From Polynucleobacter sp. Adler-ghost (GTDB lineage: Bacteria > Pseudomonadota > Gammaproteobacteria > Burkholderiales > Burkholderiaceae), in the NCBI RefSeq assembly GCF_018688495.1, contig NZ_CP061320.1:344586-408585 (forward strand): a stretch of 64,000 bases of DNA, given 5' to 3'. Positions within the stretch are counted from its first letter, which is position 1. The number at the start of each line of letters is the position of its first letter. The position numbers and the translations under genes were made by a program. Below the pieces are notes generated by a model. It saw only the letters and a program-made list of their open reading frames with translations. It made no database searches and was not told where the DNA came from. Below are positions 26,740 through 35,057 of this stretch, piece by piece.

Positions 26740-26958
26740 TTACTGCGCTTCCTCATCATCTTCATCCTCGGAGGTGATGCTCATGAGGATGGTTGCTAAG
26801 AGACCATAAACCACTTCTGTGGCGATCATGCCATCTTCATCAAGCTCATCAATCAGATCATTCAGGCAATCTTCTGTTGGCTCATTTAAGAGTGTCATGG
26901 CGCATTCGCACCCGTAATCAAAATCTTCGTCGTTTTGGGTTTGAGTATCGTTCGTCAT
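26740..26958 (-). CDS. Small very acidic protein of unknown function
   Basis: 72 residues with Asp/Glu-rich ends and a hydrophobic centre (MIATEVVYGLLATILMSIT). Two Cys lie in YGCECAM. No family recognised. The codon pattern and a consistent frame between convergent neighbours suggest it is real; a GGATTCCT-like sequence upstream includes AAGGATT as a plausible ribosome site. Confidence 0.6.
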   Translation of the reverse strand: MTNDTQTQNDEDFDYGCECAMTLLNEPTEDCLNDLIDELDEDGMIATEVVYGLLATILMSITSEDEDDEEAQ

Positions 26959-27016
26959 AGGAATCCTTTAAGTGATGCTGCAGAATAGCAAATAAAGACT
27001 CGCAAGCCCAGCCCTA

Positions 27017-27559
27017 TTATTTTAGTAGCGCAAGAACTTCTTTGAAGACAGGGTTTTGAGCTGTCTTGAGCCACTCAAATCCAAGCATCTCAACAGTAAT
27101 CAGTCGTGCTCCAGCAATGCCTAGTCGATCAAGCGCAATTTGCTTATCGAGTGCTCGGCGCGAACCAACTCCATCCACTACTACGGAAACATCGTAGCCC
27201 TCATCGATCAGTTTAAGTGCTGTTTGCATTAAGCAAACATGGGTTTCACATCCCATCAGAATGCACTGTTGGCGATTATCAGGAATGGCGGCAGTTAGGC
27301 CATCCGCGCAGGCATTGAAGTGCTCTTTCTCAATCGTTTTACTGCAATAAGACTGAATGGGATCGAGATTGCTGCCTAAGCTACTCGGACTTTGCTCTGT
27401 GCCGATAATTGGAATCTCGAGTAGTTGGGCAATTTGCGCAACGCGAATACATTGCTTGAGCACTGCTTCACCTTGAGCAATCGCAGGCATCAGGCGTCCC
27501 TGTAAATCGATCAAGATGAGAATTGAATTTTCTGAGTGGATTTGGTTTGATGGATTCAC
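27017..27559 (-). CDS. Isochorismatase-family cysteine hydrolase
   Basis: 180 residues. The catalytic triad is visible: Asp in LILIDLQGRL, Lys in TIEKEHFNAC, and Cys in LMGCETHVCLMQTA. This matches the YcaC/isochorismatase-like group, whose members hydrolyse amides or ureas; the substrate is not predictable. It overlaps the acetyltransferase gene by 4 bases and follows it in the same operon. Confidence 0.88.
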   Translation of the reverse strand: MNPSNQIHSENSILILIDLQGRLMPAIAQGEAVLKQCIRVAQIAQLLEIPIIGTEQSPSSLGSNLDPIQSYCSKTIEKEHFNACADGLTAAIPDNRQQCILMGCETHVCLMQTALKLIDEGYDVSVVVDGVGSRRALDKQIALDRLGIAGARLITVEMLGFEWLKTAQNPVFKEVLALLK

Positions 27560-28086
27560 AGTGTCAGGCTCACAGTTTTAAAGTCAAGCTCATCATCCTG
27601 ACTATGAATCTGAAAACCCAGATCAGAGACAAGATGAAGCATTCTAGAATTTTTACTCAAGACATACCCCAGCATTTCTTGTAATCCATTCTTTTTCGCA
27701 TATGCAATGAGATCACGCATTAAATGCGTGCCAACACCCTGTGTAGTATGGCTATCACTCACACTCAGGGAGAATTCACAAGCATTTTGATTGGGAGGTG
27801 TTACATAACGTGCAATTCCAATAATCTCCTCAGTACCAGCATGACTTGTCATGGCCGCAAGCAATGCCATTTCTTTTTTATAGTCTAAGTGCAAGATGTC
27901 ATCCAGAAAGTCATCTGGAAGTTTAGAGATAGCATGGGCAAATCGGAGATAGCGACTTTCTGGCGAAAGATGATTAAACAGCTCTATGATTCGCTCTCGA
28001 TCATTCACTTGGATGGGGCGAACCTGGTAATGACTCCCATCACTAAGCGTATAGACCTTATTGGTAAAAGGAGTCGATGTATTCAT
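27556..28086 (-). CDS. GNAT-family N-acetyltransferase
   Basis: 176 residues. The acetyl-CoA-binding motif A is VSDSHTTQGVGTHLMRDLIAYAKKNG in outline, with Q-x-x-G-V-G-T. The preceding strand reads CEFSLSVSD. The N-terminal part, including HLSPESRYLRFAHAISKLPDDFL, resembles the GNAT domain of protein lysine acetyltransferases (Pat/YfiQ type) without the large acyl-CoA synthetase part. First gene of a two-gene leftward operon. Confidence 0.87.
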   Translation of the reverse strand: MNTSTPFTNKVYTLSDGSHYQVRPIQVNDRERIIELFNHLSPESRYLRFAHAISKLPDDFLDDILHLDYKKEMALLAAMTSHAGTEEIIGIARYVTPPNQNACEFSLSVSDSHTTQGVGTHLMRDLIAYAKKNGLQEMLGYVLSKNSRMLHLVSDLGFQIHSQDDELDFKTVSLTL

Positions 28087-28230
28087 AAGAGGTGGATAAG
28101 GGCTAGTTATTCTAGGATACCTGCTTTATGTATCTACTCGAAGTCTTTTGGCTCTAGAATGGCATTCTGATGTTTCAGCTCTCAGCAGCCTATTGGCGAT
28201 TGTGTGATCCAGTACAAATAGGAAAGAGTG

Positions 28231-28548
28231 ATGCGTATTCCAGTCCAGTTCAGAATAATTTTTGTTTTCAGTATTGCTTTTGGTTTTGCACCCTCAAGCA
28301 TTCTTATTGCGCAAACATTCTCTCCTTACACTCCAGCGCAAATCCAAGAATTCAATAGCCAGCCTATTGCTCCTTTAGAAACTCCTGCTGGCCCGGTTTA
28401 TATAGAGCGCCCACCTATCAGTCAGCTTCCAAATACACCTATTGATTCGCGTTATATCAAAAATCCAGATGGTGAGGAACAGGCTGAAGCGCAGGGTGCC
28501 CAATCCGCCGCGCCGTTTGAACCAATCCCAGCGACCATGGTTTTTTAA
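28231..28548 (+). CDS. Small secreted Pro-rich protein
   Basis: 105 residues from the ATG at 28231, with AGGAAAG (28220-28226) upstream. A signal peptide is likely (FIVFSIAFGFAPSSILIAQT with a cut near IAQ). The mature part is low in complexity, with many Pro, Ile and Gln residues (APLETPAGPVYIERPPISQL). No family recognised. It precedes a secreted PpiC-type foldase by 49 bases and may be co-transcribed. Confidence 0.55.
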   Translation: MRIPVQFRIIFVFSIAFGFAPSSILIAQTFSPYTPAQIQEFNSQPIAPLETPAGPVYIERPPISQLPNTPIDSRYIKNPDGEEQAEAQGAQSAAPFEPIPATMVF

Positions 28549-28597
28549 TGATCGCAAACTGTTAAAATTACTTCTACATTTTAAAAAAGAGTTATCC

Positions 28598-29416
28598 ATG
28601 AAATCCCTTTCCAGTTTATATCTCATAAGTCTTGTAATGGCCTTAGGACTGTCAACGGCTGCATATTCTCAGAATGCATTACCCGTAAATGCCGCTGCTT
28701 CTGTAAATGGAATGATCATCAGCAATGATGTTGTTGAGCAAGGTATTCAAGCGGCCTTAGCCCAGGGTCAAAAAGATTCTCCAGAGTTGCGTAATGCAGT
28801 CTTAGGAAAAATGATTGAAATCGCACTCCTGTCTCAGCAGGCTGAGAAAGATGGGCTTGCTAACTCTGATAGAGCTAATACGCAACTGGCCTTGATTCGC
28901 CAAAATTATTTAGCAGACTTAGAGTTGTCTACTTATATGTCTAAAAATCCAGTGAGTGATGCTGACGTGCAAGCAGAGTACAACCGTGAGATTGCGTCTT
29001 TAGGTTCACAAGGCATGATCGTGGAGTACAAGGTAAGTGACATTGCTGTAGCTACTGAGGCTGATGCACAAGCTACCCTAGCTAGAATTAAGAAAGGTGA
29101 GTCTTTTGATAAAGTGGCTAAGAGTGTTTCACTTGCACCCAATAAGGTGCAAGGTGGTGCTGTAGGCTGGGTGCAGGCCGGGCAAACTTTGCCGCAGATT
29201 GCCGCTGTTCTCACAGTCTTGTCTAAGGGCCAGGTTTCTCCTAACCCAATTCAGATGCCGCAGGGGTGGTATTTAATTAAGTTGGAAGATAAAAAATCTA
29301 GCAAGCCCCCAACTTATGAGCAAGCTAAAGCAGTCATTCGTAATGGCCTGGTGCAGAAGAAGCAGTTTGAATTCCTCTCACAGTTACGTCAGGGTGCAAA
29401 TATCGTCGTACGCTAA
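28598..29416 (+). CDS. Periplasmic parvulin-type (PpiC) peptidyl-prolyl isomerase
   Basis: 272 residues from the ATG at 28598. A signal peptide ends near AAYSQ. A SurA_N-like helical region follows (NGMIISNDVVEQGIQAALAQGQ), then a parvulin domain at about 140-240 (ARIKKGESFDKVAKSVSLAP, GGAVGWVQAG, GQVSPNPIQMPQGWYLIKLED). It is probably a soluble periplasmic chaperone/isomerase for envelope proteins. The long upstream open frame in the same phase is not part of it. Confidence 0.9.
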   Translation: MKSLSSLYLISLVMALGLSTAAYSQNALPVNAAASVNGMIISNDVVEQGIQAALAQGQKDSPELRNAVLGKMIEIALLSQQAEKDGLANSDRANTQLALIRQNYLADLELSTYMSKNPVSDADVQAEYNREIASLGSQGMIVEYKVSDIAVATEADAQATLARIKKGESFDKVAKSVSLAPNKVQGGAVGWVQAGQTLPQIAAVLTVLSKGQVSPNPIQMPQGWYLIKLEDKKSSKPPTYEQAKAVIRNGLVQKKQFEFLSQLRQGANIVVR

Positions 29417-29443
29417 ACCAGAGTAATTTAGCTTGCTACACCA

Positions 29444-29468
29444 AAAAGGGCGCCAGAGCGCCCTTTTG
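29444..29468 (+). terminator. Rho-independent terminator of the PpiC gene
   Basis: AAAAGGGCGC (29444-29453) pairs with GCGCCCTTTT (29458-29467) around the loop CAGA, a 10-bp stem ending in TTTT. Confidence 0.9.
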
Positions 29469-29564
29469 CATTTCTGCCTGCCTCTCTAGTGGTATTTCTC
29501 TATCTCAATGCCTGGCATTCAGGAGTAGATTAAATAAACCACTAATTGAGCTAGGGAGATATGC

Positions 29565-30089
29565 ATGAGTAAGAATCCATTTGACTTGAATGCAATGGCA
29601 AATCAAACCAAGGGTATGAAGGCTGCACAGGCAGTCGGCCAAGTAGCGCTAAGTAGCGCTCAGGAGATCGCTCAATTAAATCAGCGCGCTGCACAAGAGC
29701 TTTCCTCTCGAATGCAAGCTAAAGTGGCGGAGCTCATGAAAACACAGGATCCTAAGGCGGTATTTGATTATGTACATGCTGAGGTATTGCAAGAGGCCGC
29801 TAAAGAGGTTGCCGAGTATCAGTCCCAACTATTTCAAGCCTTAGCTAGTGGAAATAAAGAGCTAGCAAAAATTGCCGAGGCAATGATCAAAGAGTCGCAA
29901 CATGACTTAATTCATTTTGTGAATGAAGCGACACAAAATTCTCCTGCAGGTGCTGAGCCATATACCTCGATATTCAAAACCTCTTTTAATAATGCACTTG
30001 AAAATTTTGATCTGATTCGAGCAGCTATGACAGATTCATTTTCAAACTTTGAGAAGAGTAGTTCTGCAGTAAGGCAAAAAAAGAAGTAA
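29565..30089 (+). CDS. Phasin-family protein (polyhydroxyalkanoate granule-associated)
   Basis: 174 residues, almost entirely helical. The phasin_2 pattern is seen in AQAVGQVALSSAQEIAQLNQ, KAVFDYVHAEVLQEAAKEVAEYQSQ (in part) and FNNALENFDLIRAA, with a Lys-rich tail. Phasins coat PHA granules and control their size. PHA synthase genes are not in the window. Preceded by TAGGGAG as ribosome site. Confidence 0.88.
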   Translation: MSKNPFDLNAMANQTKGMKAAQAVGQVALSSAQEIAQLNQRAAQELSSRMQAKVAELMKTQDPKAVFDYVHAEVLQEAAKEVAEYQSQLFQALASGNKELAKIAEAMIKESQHDLIHFVNEATQNSPAGAEPYTSIFKTSFNNALENFDLIRAAMTDSFSNFEKSSSAVRQKKK

Positions 30090-30144
30090 ATAAAAAACAG
30101 TAAATAAAAAACCAATACAGAGTCTTGAAAGCCCAAGAATTCAA

Positions 30145-30987
30145 TTATGGGTTGCAGTGACTACAGAGAGATGGGTTTGCAAATGTTAGCGTCTTGATGC
30201 CCTTGGCATCTCGATACTCACATTTGAGGCATCCCCATATTTTTGTGATCTCTTGATTGGTGGGCATGCCACACGCATTGCAGGGTAAGCCACGCTGGAT
30301 GTCTTTGATCCAATAGCCCGGTATCTGGCATGCTGGGCATAAAGAGTTGAGCTTGTTTGCAAGATCGAGAGTTGCTAGCCGAATATTTTCCATTCGCGTA
30401 GGATTGGCAAAGGCTCTGAGATCATTTTCAACATACACAATCCCTTTCGACGAGTGCGCGCAAGCCCATTCAAAGGCATCCCTCAGTTGCTTGATATTGC
30501 CAATATTTTTGATTGATTGTGGGTGGTATTGATCCGTTGGCTTAATCACTAGAAGATGAGATGGAAATAGCGCAGTATGCGCAAATTTTTCTAACTCCTC
30601 CCAATGTTTTACATAGGCATGATTGTTTTGTGCAGGAGCGCTGTGAAACCCCGTAATTTCTAGTTGTAGTTTTGAGTCAATCAGAATAACTAGTTCGCTA
30701 TTCCATGCCAACATGCCAGTAAATGGGTCAGCATTAAACGCCCCCTCATTTGCAAGGCCAAGATCTGTGCCGATCAGGCCCATGCCGATCTGAGCTTTCT
30801 TTCTTGCAGCATCAAGCTGGCTGCCATACCTGGGTGTTTCTAAAGTAAAAGTTCCCAGTAGATCGGTATCGTAAGCATCAGTATGTTGTATGTCCATCCC
30901 GGTGGCGGGCTGTAAGACTGAGCTCAATACATGCTCTTTGCCATGTTTTGTTAAAACGCTTGCTGTTCTATTGAAATAAATACCCAT
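30145..30987 (-). CDS. DUF6671-like protein with a C-terminal zinc-ribbon-like region
   Basis: 280 residues. The N-terminal part (GIYFNRTASVLTKHGKE, ARKKAQIGMGLIGTDLGLANEGAF) fits DUF6671. The last 70 residues contain Cys pairs CPAC, CNAC, CLKC and CSHC, which form two probable zinc ribbons. No catalytic activity is known. It is the third gene of a leftward operon after the NhaR-like regulator and SbtA, 32 bases behind sbtA, so a link to bicarbonate or Na+ handling is possible but unproven. Confidence 0.75.
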   Translation of the reverse strand: MGIYFNRTASVLTKHGKEHVLSSVLQPATGMDIQHTDAYDTDLLGTFTLETPRYGSQLDAARKKAQIGMGLIGTDLGLANEGAFNADPFTGMLAWNSELVILIDSKLQLEITGFHSAPAQNNHAYVKHWEELEKFAHTALFPSHLLVIKPTDQYHPQSIKNIGNIKQLRDAFEWACAHSSKGIVYVENDLRAFANPTRMENIRLATLDLANKLNSLCPACQIPGYWIKDIQRGLPCNACGMPTNQEITKIWGCLKCEYRDAKGIKTLTFANPSLCSHCNP

Positions 30988-31019
30988 CTGAATATCTCAT
31001 CGTAGGACTCATGGACTGA

Positions 31020-31988
31020 TTACATTACTAATTTTGCAATCATGGCATAAAGAGGTATGCCTAAAATAATATTGAATGGGAAGGTGATGCCAAGGGACAT
31101 ACCCATATAGAGGGCTGGATTAACTTCTGGCAATGCATGTCGTAAAACTGCTGGCACGGCAATGTAAGAGGCGCTTGAAGCGAGCACCATCAGTAAAATA
31201 GTATTGCCAAGTGGTAGGCCAATGAACTTGCAGAAGGCTAGTGCAATCAAGGCATGTGAAAGCGGGGAGGCAAGGGCGTAAAGCAAGGTAATGGGGGGCT
31301 TGCCATACAAGCCCTTAATATTTCTAGCTGCCATTAAACCCATATCGAGTAGAAAAAATGCGAGCATTCCTTTGAAAAGATCAATCGAAAACGGCGCCAT
31401 GAGTTTTTGGCCGGCATCACCGCTCACGAGGCCAACCAGCATTGAACCAAGCAGTAGGAGCTGCGCACCATCAGTAAATGACTCATGTAGGATTTTTGAG
31501 ATACCCGTTTGTTGAAGTCCTGTTTGGGTTTGTTTTGCATGCGCCGCCCTAGCTTTATTTGCCAAAACAATTGCCAGGATGATTGCTGGGGACTCCATGA
31601 GTGCCATTGCTGCTGCCATATGGCCCCCATAACTAATATTGAATTGATCTAAGTATTGGGTAGCCGTAATGAATGTGACTGCACTGACGGAGCCATAGGT
31701 TGCAGCTACAGCTGCTGCATCAAAGGTATTGAGTTTGGTTCTGAGGATTTGGTAGCCAATGATCGGAATCAAGATGGCTAAAAAGATAGCAAGACCAAGT
31801 GAGAGCGCGATTTCTGTCGTAAAGCCTGATTTATGTAAGGCAAATCCTCCTTTGAGACCCAAGGCCATCAAGAGGTAAAGCGAAAGAAATCGTGCAATCG
31901 GTGGTGGAATTTCCAGGTTGGATTTAACAGCGCCAGCAAATGCGCCAAATAAGAAAAAGAGAATTGCTGGGTCTAAGAAATTTGCCAT
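31020..31988 (-). CDS. sbtA: SbtA-family sodium-dependent bicarbonate transporter
   Basis: 322 residues with about ten helices and the family's N-terminal DPAILFFLFGAFAGAVKSNLEIPP (in part), GLKGGFALHKSG, and GHMAAAMALMESPAIILA. SbtA takes up bicarbonate with Na+ in cyanobacteria; in heterotrophs it may supply bicarbonate for anaplerotic carboxylation. No SbtB-type PII gene lies next to it. The LysR-type regulator gene directly upstream ends 3 bases before it, so the two are probably on one transcript. Confidence 0.9.
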   Translation of the reverse strand: MANFLDPAILFFLFGAFAGAVKSNLEIPPPIARFLSLYLLMALGLKGGFALHKSGFTTEIALSLGLAIFLAILIPIIGYQILRTKLNTFDAAAVAATYGSVSAVTFITATQYLDQFNISYGGHMAAAMALMESPAIILAIVLANKARAAHAKQTQTGLQQTGISKILHESFTDGAQLLLLGSMLVGLVSGDAGQKLMAPFSIDLFKGMLAFFLLDMGLMAARNIKGLYGKPPITLLYALASPLSHALIALAFCKFIGLPLGNTILLMVLASSASYIAVPAVLRHALPEVNPALYMGMSLGITFPFNIILGIPLYAMIAKLVM

Positions 31989-31991
31989 GAT

Positions 31992-32864
31992 TTAACGTTT
32001 AATAATTGCTTCTACAAGAGGATGCTGAATTTTCTTCTCCGAGCGAATAGCATAAAAATATTCGTAAATATGTTCACACTTACCAATCATCTCAATGTGA
32101 TAGGTTTCTTGTAAATCTTTCCTGATGCTCTCTCCTGCTGGAAACACTCCAAGGCCGCTGGCCGCAAACGTTTTTAAGAGGGCGCTGTCCTCAAACTCCC
32201 CGGTAATGTTGGGGTTGATCCCGTTTTCAGAAAACCATTGATCAATCAAGTGTCTAACCTTGGAATGAGAGGTAGGCAGTAGGATGGGTAACTCATTAAG
32301 ACATTCTGGAAATGGTTTTTTGGATTGCTTCAGTAGTTTCTTGGGGCCAAACCAAGCAATTGCTGACTTCATTAATTCTTCGCTGTAGACGTGTAGATTT
32401 TTGTTGGCTGGAGCAGGCCTATCCGCAAGCACGATATCTAATCGATGCAAAGCTAGATCAGCTAGGAGGTCTTCAAACTCACCCTCGTGTGCAATGAGTT
32501 GTACACCATCCTTCTCAAGAATCGGTGCTAGCAATTGCCGAGTTACGAGCTTGGGGAGTCCATCAGAGACGCCAACGGTAATTTTGATTTTGCGGGAGCT
32601 TGCAGCCTCTCTTACTGCCTCAGGTAGTTGCTCTCCTAGGAGAAAAATCTGATCGGCAATTTCTAGAGCTGCATATCCAGATTCAGTGAGAGTAATGCCG
32701 CGACCAGCCGGCTTAAATAGGAGATAACCGAGTGATTTCTCTAATTCGTGAACTTGGGCACTAATCGTCTGAATTGCGATATTGAGACGTTCGGCGGCCC
32801 TAGACATGCTGCCTTCTTTGGCTACTACCCAAAAATAGTAAAGGTGGCGGTAGTTATAGAGCAT
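31992..32864 (-). CDS. LysR-type regulator, NhaR-like
   Basis: 290 residues. The N-terminal HTH (NYRHLYYFWVVAKEGSMSRAAERLNIAIQTISAQVHELEKSLG in outline) is closest in pattern to NhaR, the Na+/H+-responsive activator, including the NY-HLYYFW start and the QTIS recognition helix. A LysR effector domain follows. It lies divergent to the TerC-UspA gene and upstream of sbtA in the same operon, so it may regulate either or both, possibly in response to Na+ or bicarbonate. Confidence 0.88.
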   Translation of the reverse strand: MLYNYRHLYYFWVVAKEGSMSRAAERLNIAIQTISAQVHELEKSLGYLLFKPAGRGITLTESGYAALEIADQIFLLGEQLPEAVREAASSRKIKITVGVSDGLPKLVTRQLLAPILEKDGVQLIAHEGEFEDLLADLALHRLDIVLADRPAPANKNLHVYSEELMKSAIAWFGPKKLLKQSKKPFPECLNELPILLPTSHSKVRHLIDQWFSENGINPNITGEFEDSALLKTFAASGLGVFPAGESIRKDLQETYHIEMIGKCEHIYEYFYAIRSEKKIQHPLVEAIIKR

Positions 32865-32983
32865 TTTAATTGTCAGTTTTTTACGAAATTACTATCAATA
32901 TATATCTGCTTTTAACTTAAAGCAAATAGGCCTAAATTAACCCCATAGAAATCCATGGAATACATGGATGATTTTTAGAGGAG

Positions 32984-34255
32984 ATGAAATTGGAACTATT
33001 TAGCCCGGAGTTTTTTTCGGCATTACTGGCAATTATTGTCATTGACTTGGTGCTTGCGGGTGATAACGCGATCGTCATTGCGATGGCCGCGAGGAATTTG
33101 CCAGCACATCTGCAGAAAAAAGCGATTATCTGGGGAGCTGTAGGTGCAATTGCAGTGAGAAGCGCTATGACACTGGTGGTGGTCTATTTACTGAAGATCC
33201 CTGGTTTGATGCTGATAGGCGGCTTATTGTTAGTTTGGATTGCCTATCGCCTGCTTAATCCCGAGCAAGAGAATGATGAGCACGGCAATGCGTCTACAAC
33301 CTTTTGGGGTGCAATGAAAACCATTGTGATTGCAGATGCCATCATGGGTCTGGATAACGTACTCGCGGTTGCGGGTGCATCACACGGTAGTTATGTGCTC
33401 GTTGTATTGGGGTTGCTCATTAGTATTCCAGTTGTTATCTGGGGCTCAACACAAATTCTCAAAATCGTTGAGCGCTATCCTTCAGTAACCTACTTGGGCG
33501 CTGCTGTACTTGCTTGGACAGCTGCAAAAATGATGATTTCAGAGCCTATCTCTCAGGATTGGCTTGCTACTCAGAGTCCAGCCTTGGAATACCTCATTCA
33601 AGTGGTAGTTGTATTGGGTGTATTAATTAGTGGCTTTATTAGAAGTAGACGTGCACTTGAAGATGTTATTGCTCCTTCGGTGGTTATGCCGGAGTCTGCA
33701 AATATGGTTTCATCACAGCAGTCCACTCATTTTGGAGAAAGCAACATGAATAAAATTCTGATTCCAGTAGATGGTTCAAAAAATTCAGAGATGGCAGTAA
33801 AGCATGCTGTAAATACTTATGGTCAAGATCCTAATGCATATTTTCATCTGTGCAATGTTCAGCCTACCTTGTATCGACACATCGGAAAATTTCTGAGCAA
33901 GCAAACAATTAATGAGTGGCATGCTGAGCGGGCAGCTCTGGCATCCGCATCAGCCTCCGCTTATCTCGAAAAGCAGGGCCTAAACTTTGCCTTCACCTAC
34001 GTCTGCGGAGACACAGGCACTGCCATTCGTGATGAGGCTGTGAGACTGGAATGTAATCGCATTGTGGTTGGTACTTCGAAGAAAAACTCTCTGAGCCGTT
34101 TATTTGAAAACTCCACTACCGCCAAGCTGCTAGAAATCAGCAATATACCGGTAGAAGTAGTAACGGGCAGCTCCTTACCCGTACTTGAGCGTTGGGGTAT
34201 CCCAGCTCTCGGTGCTGGTGCAGCTACAGCCTTGATGGCTGTAGTGATTGACTAG
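32984..34255 (+). CDS. TerC/YjbE-type membrane protein fused to a UspA domain
   Basis: 423 residues. Residues 1 to about 225 form a TerC-family membrane protein with seven or so helices and the acidic motifs VIDLVLAGDNAIVIAMAAR and ADAIMGLDNVLAVAGASHG, thought to bind Mn2+ or another divalent ion. After a 30-residue linker, a complete UspA domain runs from about 255 (NKILIPVDGSKNSEMAVKHA) to GTSKKNSLSRLFENSTTAKLLE and SNIPVEVV, with a short hydrophobic tail. TerC and UspA are rarely one chain. An ATG at 33746 with its own ribosome site could also give free UspA. Confidence 0.88.
   Translation: MKLELFSPEFFSALLAIIVIDLVLAGDNAIVIAMAARNLPAHLQKKAIIWGAVGAIAVRSAMTLVVVYLLKIPGLMLIGGLLLVWIAYRLLNPEQENDEHGNASTTFWGAMKTIVIADAIMGLDNVLAVAGASHGSYVLVVLGLLISIPVVIWGSTQILKIVERYPSVTYLGAAVLAWTAAKMMISEPISQDWLATQSPALEYLIQVVVVLGVLISGFIRSRRALEDVIAPSVVMPESANMVSSQQSTHFGESNMNKILIPVDGSKNSEMAVKHAVNTYGQDPNAYFHLCNVQPTLYRHIGKFLSKQTINEWHAERAALASASASAYLEKQGLNFAFTYVCGDTGTAIRDEAVRLECNRIVVGTSKKNSLSRLFENSTTAKLLEISNIPVEVVTGSSLPVLERWGIPALGAGAATALMAVVID
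33734..33748 (+). promoter_or_regulatory. Internal ribosome-binding site and start for the UspA half
   Basis: GGAG at 33734-33737 lies 8 bases before ATG 33746-33748, which is in frame and begins exactly at the first residue of the UspA domain (MNKILIPVDGS). This allows a separate 169-residue UspA product besides the fusion, if used. Confidence 0.5.
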
Positions 34256-34277
34256 TTTTACCCTGCTGTTCTCTTTT

Positions 34278-34303
34278 TGCCCTCATTTTGAGGGCATTTT
34301 TTT
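34278..34303 (+). terminator. Rho-independent terminator of the TerC-UspA gene
   Basis: TGCCCTCA (34278-34285) and TGAGGGCA (34289-34296) form an 8-bp stem with a 3-nt loop, followed by a run of seven T residues. Confidence 0.92.
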
Positions 34304-34409
34304 ATCTAAAAATACTCAGTTAAATACTGAAATAAAGTCAATTAAATTCTTCTTTATTAGGAAATAAAATCTGTCTATTCTGTACTGGTGTTTAACAAAG
34401 GAGATAGCA

Positions 34410-34742
34410 ATGAATCTGATCTTAGAGGCCAAGGAAGAAGTCGAGCCAGAATTAAAAGTCTTCACAGAAAATCGAGTGAAATTTTCTTTAAAACGACTTT
34501 TATGGATGGTACGGAAAATTAAGATTCGCTATTCAGCAATTTCGCCTTCAAAGACTACCTGCAATCAAAATTGCATAGTTAGCTTGGAGACATTTGATCA
34601 TCATCAAATCGAAGTCAGTATGACTGCTAGGGATAAGCGCATAGCGCTTGAGATGTGTCTTAAGAAAATATATAAGCTGGTGCAAAAAGCGTTTCATAAA
34701 AGTCAGCAATATGGCCGATTTTCAAAACATGTCTATATATGA
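34410..34742 (+). CDS. HPF/RaiA-like small protein
   Basis: 110 residues. The layout matches the ribosome hibernation factor fold: a helix (KFSLKRLLWMVRKIK), a beta-strand pair around CNQNCIVSLETFDHHQIEVSMTA (in part), then a helix ALEMCLKKIYKLVQKAFHKS. Similar short HPF-like proteins lie near stress or metal genes in Burkholderiales. It is very basic, consistent with RNA binding. AAGGAG upstream supports the ATG at 34410. It precedes the RND efflux genes. Confidence 0.65.
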   Translation: MNLILEAKEEVEPELKVFTENRVKFSLKRLLWMVRKIKIRYSAISPSKTTCNQNCIVSLETFDHHQIEVSMTARDKRIALEMCLKKIYKLVQKAFHKSQQYGRFSKHVYI

Positions 34743-35023
34743 ACGAATCATTCCCAATGCAATTCATTCGCCATAAGTGTGATCTAATATCTACTGAACA
34801 TGTGGGGAGTAGCCTGCTCAGTTATCTGAGTCCTTTTTATCGTCAATTCGACCCTTGGGTCCGGTATAGAGGTGAGTCAATATCAAGGCAAGACCATTTA
34901 AATCTTTATAAATGGTTATCTTTTGAACATGCAGCCCCAATCTTTGCTTTATTTGCTAAAAATCATGCGCAATTCCCTGATTTTGGGAATTTTGTCCGCT
35001 TTCGATCCGGTGGAGCGAGATAA
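34739..35023 (+). CDS. Uncertain 94-residue ORF overlapping the HPF-like gene
   Basis: It starts on an ATGA overlap with the previous stop, which is the usual form of translational coupling, and stays open for 94 codons (aromatic-rich, ending FVRFRSGGAR). No family or secretion signal is recognised and it has no clear ribosome site of its own. It may be real or a chance frame between the HPF-like gene and the efflux genes. Confidence 0.35.
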   Translation: MNESFPMQFIRHKCDLISTEHVGSSLLSYLSPFYRQFDPWVRYRGESISRQDHLNLYKWLSFEHAAPIFALFAKNHAQFPDFGNFVRFRSGGAR

Positions 35024-35057
35024 TCAAAGATCTAATTTATTTTCTCAAAGTCTTGTA

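Noticed and set aside
28442..28597. N-terminal extension of the PpiC protein by 52 residues
   Set aside because: The extension overlaps the small secreted gene, lacks a ribosome site, and would bury the clear signal peptide that begins at 28598.
34923..35057. Longer N-terminus for the outer-membrane efflux factor
   Set aside because: The signal peptide begins at the ATG at 35058 or 35067, and the upstream part overlaps another ORF without a ribosome site.
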